The notes under the pieces were generated by a model that had not been told where the DNA came from, searched no databases, and saw only the letters and a list, made by a program, of their open reading frames with translations. The translations under genes were made by a program, and so were the position numbers. Of a DNA stretch of 9,667 nt, positions 6,693 through 9,667 are shown piece by piece. The stretch lies in contig DASPMP010000308.1 in the NCBI GenBank assembly GCA_035626995.1, positions 1 through 9,667 of the forward strand, written 5' to 3'. Source of the DNA: DASPMP01 sp035626995. Lineage in GTDB: Bacteria > Gemmatimonadota > Gemmatimonadetes > Gemmatimonadales > Gemmatimonadaceae. Numbering within the stretch: the first letter of the stretch is position 1; the number at the start of each line of letters is the position of its first letter.

Positions 6693-7795
6693 CGGCGATT
6701 CAGGACCGGAAGCTCGGCGCGCTCCTCGACGACTTCACGGCGGGAAAGAAGCCGGCGTTGGCGCGCGCCGTGAGCATCGTCGAGAACCACCGGGATGGGT
6801 TCGACGAATTGCTCGGGACGCTGCACGCGCGCATCGGCCGTGGGCGCCGCATCGGCGTGACGGGACCACCGGGGGCCGGGAAGAGCACCCTCACAGCCGC
6901 ACTCGTTGCCTCATTTCGCGAAGCCGGATTGACAGTCGGTGTCATTGCCGTGGATCCAACGTCGCCATTCACGGGCGGCGCGCTCCTTGGCGACCGCATT
7001 CGGATGGAATCCGTTGCGCTCGATCCGGGCGTGTTCATTCGCTCAATGGCGACACGTGGCTCGCTCGGCGGACTGGCGGAGGCAACCGGTGAGGTGGCGG
7101 ACGTCCTCGACGCGTTCGGAACCGACCGCATCATCATCGAGACGGTGGGCGTCGGACAGAGCGAGCTGGATGTGTCACGTAACGCCGACAGCACCATCGT
7201 GGTGCTCGTTCCGGAATCCGGCGACTCCATCCAGACCCTGAAGGCGGGACTGATGGAGATTGCGGACATTTTTGTGGTGAACAAGGCCGATCGCCCCGGC
7301 GCCGACCGGCTGCGGAACGAGCTGGAACTGATGCTCGGGCTGCGCAGCGGCGAAGTACTGAAGAACATGCCTGCCCATCATGGGGTGCAGCTCGGCCGGC
7401 CAATGACGAAGCAGGAAAAGTTGGCGATGAATCCCGCACGTGCGGCGCGGGAGGCGGCGGCAAAGACGGACGCGGAGCGCTGGGTGCCACCGGTGCTCGC
7501 CTCCGTGGCCGTGAAGCAGGAGGGAGTCGACGCGATCATCGGCGCCTCGGGACGGCATTTTCAGTATCTTGCGCAGGGCGGAGAGTTGCAGGCGCGCCGT
7601 CGCGCACGGTTACGGCGGCGCGTGGTGGAAGTCGTGGAATCGAAAGTCCGGCGCCGGCTATGGAAGGATGCGTCGCTCCTGGCGTGGCTCGATGAGCAAC
7701 TGCCGCATCTGGAAACGGGAGCGCGTAATCCATTCGAGGTAGCGAACGCCCTGCTGGCGCGCAGCGGCGATCTTTTGACTGGGGCTCGAACATGA
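6689..7795 (+). CDS. meaB: MeaB/ArgK-type P-loop GTPase, G-protein chaperone of B12-dependent acyl-CoA mutases
   Basis: Cytoplasmic SIMIBI-class GTPase of 368 residues. Relatives (MeaB, human MMAA) bind B12-dependent mutases, gate delivery of adenosylcobalamin and protect or repair the enzyme. Visible motifs: P-loop GPPGAGKST (59-67), VDPTSPFTGGALLGDRIRM (88-106), ETVGVGQSE (151-159) and the guanine-specificity motif NKAD (198-201). The C-terminal part (about 265-368) is the helical dimerisation region. A stretch at about 221-264, between LELMLGLR and WVPPVL, seems longer than in typical MeaB proteins of 310-340 residues and contains PAHHGVQLGRPMTKQEK. The start overlaps the preceding stop (ATGA) and has only a weak Shine-Dalgarno, suggesting coupling. 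The gene directly precedes a mutase subunit, the expected client, and overlaps it by 4 bases (ATGA, 7792-7795). Confidence 0.95.
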   Translation: MTAIQDRKLGALLDDFTAGKKPALARAVSIVENHRDGFDELLGTLHARIGRGRRIGVTGPPGAGKSTLTAALVASFREAGLTVGVIAVDPTSPFTGGALLGDRIRMESVALDPGVFIRSMATRGSLGGLAEATGEVADVLDAFGTDRIIIETVGVGQSELDVSRNADSTIVVLVPESGDSIQTLKAGLMEIADIFVVNKADRPGADRLRNELELMLGLRSGEVLKNMPAHHGVQLGRPMTKQEKLAMNPARAAREAAAKTDAERWVPPVLASVAVKQEGVDAIIGASGRHFQYLAQGGELQARRRARLRRRVVEVVESKVRRRLWKDASLLAWLDEQLPHLETGARNPFEVANALLARSGDLLTGART

Positions 7796-9483
7796 CGTCG
7801 ACTCGGGAATTCACGGAACGCTCGGACGCACAGGCCGAACTCGAACGACTTCGCGCGGAAGTCGCGGAATGGCGACGCCGCTTCGAGAAGAGCGAGAAGC
7901 GCGCGGCCGGATTTGTGAACAGCACCGCCGAAGTCGATCCGCTGTACACCGCGCTGAATGTCGCACCGGATAGCGCGGACTCGCTGGGCGTGCCGGGGAC
8001 GTATCCGTTCACCCGCGGCATCCATCCGACTGGGTACCGCGGCAAGCTGTGGACGATGCGCCAGTTCGCCGGATTCGGCAGTGCACGGGACACGAACGAG
8101 CGCTTCAAGTTCCTGCTCGAGCATGGCCAGACGGGACTGTCCACGGCGTTCGATTTCCCGACGCTCATGGGGTACGACTCCGATCACCCCCGGTCGGAAG
8201 GTGAAGTGGGCAAGACCGGCGTCGCGATCTCGAGTCTCGCTGACATGGAAGTGCTGTTCGACGGCATCCCCATGGACGAAGTGTCCACCTCGATGACCAT
8301 CAATGGACCGGCGATCATTCTCTGGGCGTTCTACATCGCCGCCGCGGAGAAGCAGGGAGTCTCCCCGGACAAGCTGCGCGGGACAATCCAGAACGACATC
8401 CTGAAGGAGTACATGGCGCAGCACGCGTGGTGCTTCCCCATTGAGCCCGCGCTGCGCCTCATCGTGGATTGTTTCGAATGGGGCGCAAAGCATGCCCCTC
8501 TCTGGAACACCATCTCCATCTCCGGCTACCACATCCGCGAGGCAGGAGCCACGGCTGCCCAGGAGCTCGCCTTCACCCTGGCCGACGGCTTCACGTACGT
8601 GGAGCGGGGAATGGAGCGTGGCCTGGACGTCGATGAATTCGCGCCGAGGCTTTCCTTCTTCTGGGATATTCACAACGACTTCTTCGAGGAGATCGCGAAG
8701 CTGCGTGCCGCCAGGCGGATCTGGGCGCGCCACATGAAGGAACGCTATCACGCGAAGAATCCGCGGTCCTGGATGATGCGCTTCCACTCGCAAACCGCTG
8801 GGGTCACTCTCACGGCGCAGCAGCCGACGAACAACGTCGTCCGCGTCGCCTATCAGGCCATGGCGGCGGTCCTGGGTGGGACACAGTCGTTGCACACCAA
8901 CTCGATGGACGAAACCCTGGCGCTTCCCACCGAGGAGGCCGTGCAGGTTGCGCTCCGCACACAGCAGATCCTCGCTTACGAGAGCGGAGTGCCCAGCGTC
9001 ATCGATCCCCTGGGCGGTTCGTATTATGTCGAGGCGTTGACCGACAAGTTCGAGCGCGACGCCGAGGCGCTCTTCGAGGACATCGACGCCGTCGGCGGCG
9101 TGGTCAAGGGGCTCGAGCTCGGGTGGCTGCAGCGCAAGATCGCGGAGTCCGCCGCGCGCCAGCAGTGGGAGATCGAGCAGCATCGGCGCGTGATCGTCGG
9201 CGTGAATGAGTTTGTCACCGAAGAGCCTGAGTTGACGATTCCCACGCTGAAGGTCGGCGCGGAGGTGGAGCGCGAGCAGCGGGCCCGCATGGCGCAGATG
9301 CGATCGCAACGCGATAACGCGCGCTGTAAGACCGCACTCGACCGTCTCCGCACTGCTGCCCGCGGCACCGAGAACACCTTGCCGCACATCCTGGAGTGCG
9401 CCCGCGCGTACTGCACACTCTACGAGATTCGTGCGGCGCTCGAGGACGTGTTTGGCGCGTACCGGGAGCCGGTGTTCTTCTGA
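7792..9483 (+). CDS. Adenosylcobalamin-dependent acyl-CoA mutase, catalytic subunit (isobutyryl-CoA mutase-like active site; MCM family)
   Basis: Large catalytic (TIM-barrel) subunit, 563 residues, without the C-terminal cobalamin-binding domain (no DxHxxG region). It must pair with a separate small B12 subunit, like IcmA/IcmB, HcmA/HcmB or two-subunit archaeal MCM. A charged helical leader (about 12-38) is followed by YPFTRGIHPTGYRGKLWTMR, the CoA/substrate entry region. SISGYH (243-247) holds the conserved Tyr246 and His247, equivalent to MCM Tyr243/His244. Family members interconvert branched and linear acyl-CoA thioesters by radical carbon-skeleton rearrangement. Substrate-specifying positions read Phe92 (MCM Tyr89), Ala119 and Gln210 (MCM Arg207). 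From memory, Phe plus Gln is the isobutyryl-CoA mutase pair, while 2-hydroxyisobutyryl-CoA mutase has Ile and Asp at the first two positions. Isobutyryl/n-butyryl-CoA is thus the favoured substrate, by inference. Automated pipelines would probably name it methylmalonyl-CoA mutase. Coupled to meaB by ATGA. Confidence 0.93.
   Translation: MTSTREFTERSDAQAELERLRAEVAEWRRRFEKSEKRAAGFVNSTAEVDPLYTALNVAPDSADSLGVPGTYPFTRGIHPTGYRGKLWTMRQFAGFGSARDTNERFKFLLEHGQTGLSTAFDFPTLMGYDSDHPRSEGEVGKTGVAISSLADMEVLFDGIPMDEVSTSMTINGPAIILWAFYIAAAEKQGVSPDKLRGTIQNDILKEYMAQHAWCFPIEPALRLIVDCFEWGAKHAPLWNTISISGYHIREAGATAAQELAFTLADGFTYVERGMERGLDVDEFAPRLSFFWDIHNDFFEEIAKLRAARRIWARHMKERYHAKNPRSWMMRFHSQTAGVTLTAQQPTNNVVRVAYQAMAAVLGGTQSLHTNSMDETLALPTEEAVQVALRTQQILAYESGVPSVIDPLGGSYYVEALTDKFERDAEALFEDIDAVGGVVKGLELGWLQRKIAESAARQQWEIEQHRRVIVGVNEFVTEEPELTIPTLKVGAEVEREQRARMAQMRSQRDNARCKTALDRLRTAARGTENTLPHILECARAYCTLYEIRAALEDVFGAYREPVFF
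9464..9468 (+). promoter_or_regulatory. Possible Shine-Dalgarno for the methyltransferase CTG start
   Basis: GGGAG inside the last codons of the mutase gene, 11 bases before the CTG at 9480. The spacing is a little long. It is the only purine-rich candidate near the presumed start, and it supports re-initiation at the mutase stop only weakly. Confidence 0.3.
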
Positions 9484-9667
9484 CGCCGGCGTCACCGGAC
9501 TGGTGGGCCTCGTATTTCGACGAGCGGTACCTGCTGGAGTATGAGCCACTCTTCGACCTCCAGCGCGACCGCCAGGAAGTCGCCCGGCTGATCGACCTGA
9601 TGGCGCTCCCCGTGGGCGCAAAAGTCCTCGATTGTCCATGCGGCCAGGGGCGTCATGCGCACCTGCT
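9480..9667 (+). CDS. Class I SAM-dependent methyltransferase, N-terminal part, 3' end outside the window
   Basis: About 62 codons of an open frame that continues past the window. It begins WWASYFDERYLLEYEPLFD (residues 5-23) and reaches VLDCPCGQGRHAHL, a glycine-rich SAM-binding motif I of class I methyltransferases (compare the common VLD-x-x-CG-x-GR pattern). The substrate cannot be told from this fragment. No ATG, GTG or TTG lies in frame near the conserved N-terminus; upstream codons back to 9420 contain none. CTG at 9480 would overlap the mutase stop as CTGA, the same geometry as the five preceding junctions, and is therefore proposed as the start. The first in-frame ATG (9600) would delete the segment before motif I and is unlikely. 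Family call is good; start is uncertain. Confidence 0.75.
   Translation, partial: MTPASPDWWASYFDERYLLEYEPLFDLQRDRQEVARLIDLMALPVGAKVLDCPCGQGRHAHL

Noticed and set aside
6640..6760. Frameshift explaining the missing CorC_HlyC domain of the second paralogue
   Set aside because: The frames beyond its stop at 6692 show no CorC_HlyC-like sequence, because meaB begins inside the stop codon. The short form is therefore native, not a recent break.
7792..9483. 2-hydroxyisobutyryl-CoA mutase (HcmA) identity
   Set aside because: The position that is Ile in HcmA is Phe92 here, and the HcmA active-site Asp position is Ala119, so the hydroxyl-binding features are absent.
9600..9602. ATG as the methyltransferase start
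   Set aside because: It would begin only about 9 residues before the SAM motif and remove the conserved-looking WWASYFDERYL segment, which is clearly coding.
7561..9639. 692-codon open frame on the minus strand across the mutase gene
   Set aside because: It is a mirror of the GC-rich mutase and meaB coding frames. Its translation is low-complexity and Arg/Gly/His-rich with no recognisable domain, while the + strand encodes a clear conserved enzyme.
1..9667. Mobile elements, CRISPR arrays, tRNA/rRNA genes, intergenic promoters or terminators
   Set aside because: No transposase or integrase frames, regular repeats, RNA gene signatures or hairpin-plus-T-run structures were seen. There is no intergenic gap longer than about 7 bases in which such sites would lie.

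Overview
The window is a GC-rich bacterial chromosomal segment. It reads as one tightly packed, co-directional gene string on the + strand with essentially no intergenic DNA. Gene content (PhoH, a seven-transmembrane HD phosphodiesterase, YbeY, two CorC/CNNM-type membrane proteins, MeaB and a cobalamin-dependent mutase) and protein style fit Gemmatimonadota or a neighbouring high-GC phylum. That assignment is an inference from remembered resemblance and was not tested. I see no mobile elements, CRISPR arrays, RNA genes, intergenic promoters or hairpin terminators. Every internal gene is intact; only the first and last are cut by the window edges.

Layout: 1-870 is the C-terminal half of aspartyl-tRNA synthetase (aspS). 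878-1876 is phoH, a PhoH-type P-loop ATPase. 1881-4070 is a PgpH-like membrane protein (7TMR-HDED domain, seven membrane helices, cytoplasmic HD phosphodiesterase), expected to hydrolyse cyclic di-AMP. 4067-4510 is ybeY, an RNase involved in rRNA maturation. 4507-5727 and 5724-6692 are two tandem CorC/HlyC (CNNM/CBS) paralogues, the second without the C-terminal CorC_HlyC domain. 6689-7795 is a MeaB/ArgK-type G-protein chaperone for B12 mutases. 7792-9483 is a stand-alone acyl-CoA mutase catalytic subunit. 9480-9667 is the start of a SAM-dependent methyltransferase.

The phoH-pgpH-ybeY-CorC part is a conserved housekeeping neighbourhood for RNA maturation, second-messenger turnover and ion homeostasis, also seen in Firmicutes (phoH-yqfF-ybeY in Bacillus). 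A carbon-metabolism module, a mutase with its G-protein chaperone, follows without a gap. Six successive junctions, from pgpH/ybeY to mutase/methyltransferase, share the same 4-base NTGA start/stop overlap, so the string is probably translationally coupled and transcribed as one operon.

The most interesting point is the mutase. It would normally be labelled methylmalonyl-CoA mutase, but the two residues that hold the methylmalonyl carboxylate in true MCM (Tyr89 and Arg207 in the Propionibacterium enzyme) are Phe92 and Gln210 here. That is the isobutyryl-CoA mutase pair. The gene encodes no B12-binding domain, so a separate small subunit must lie outside the window.
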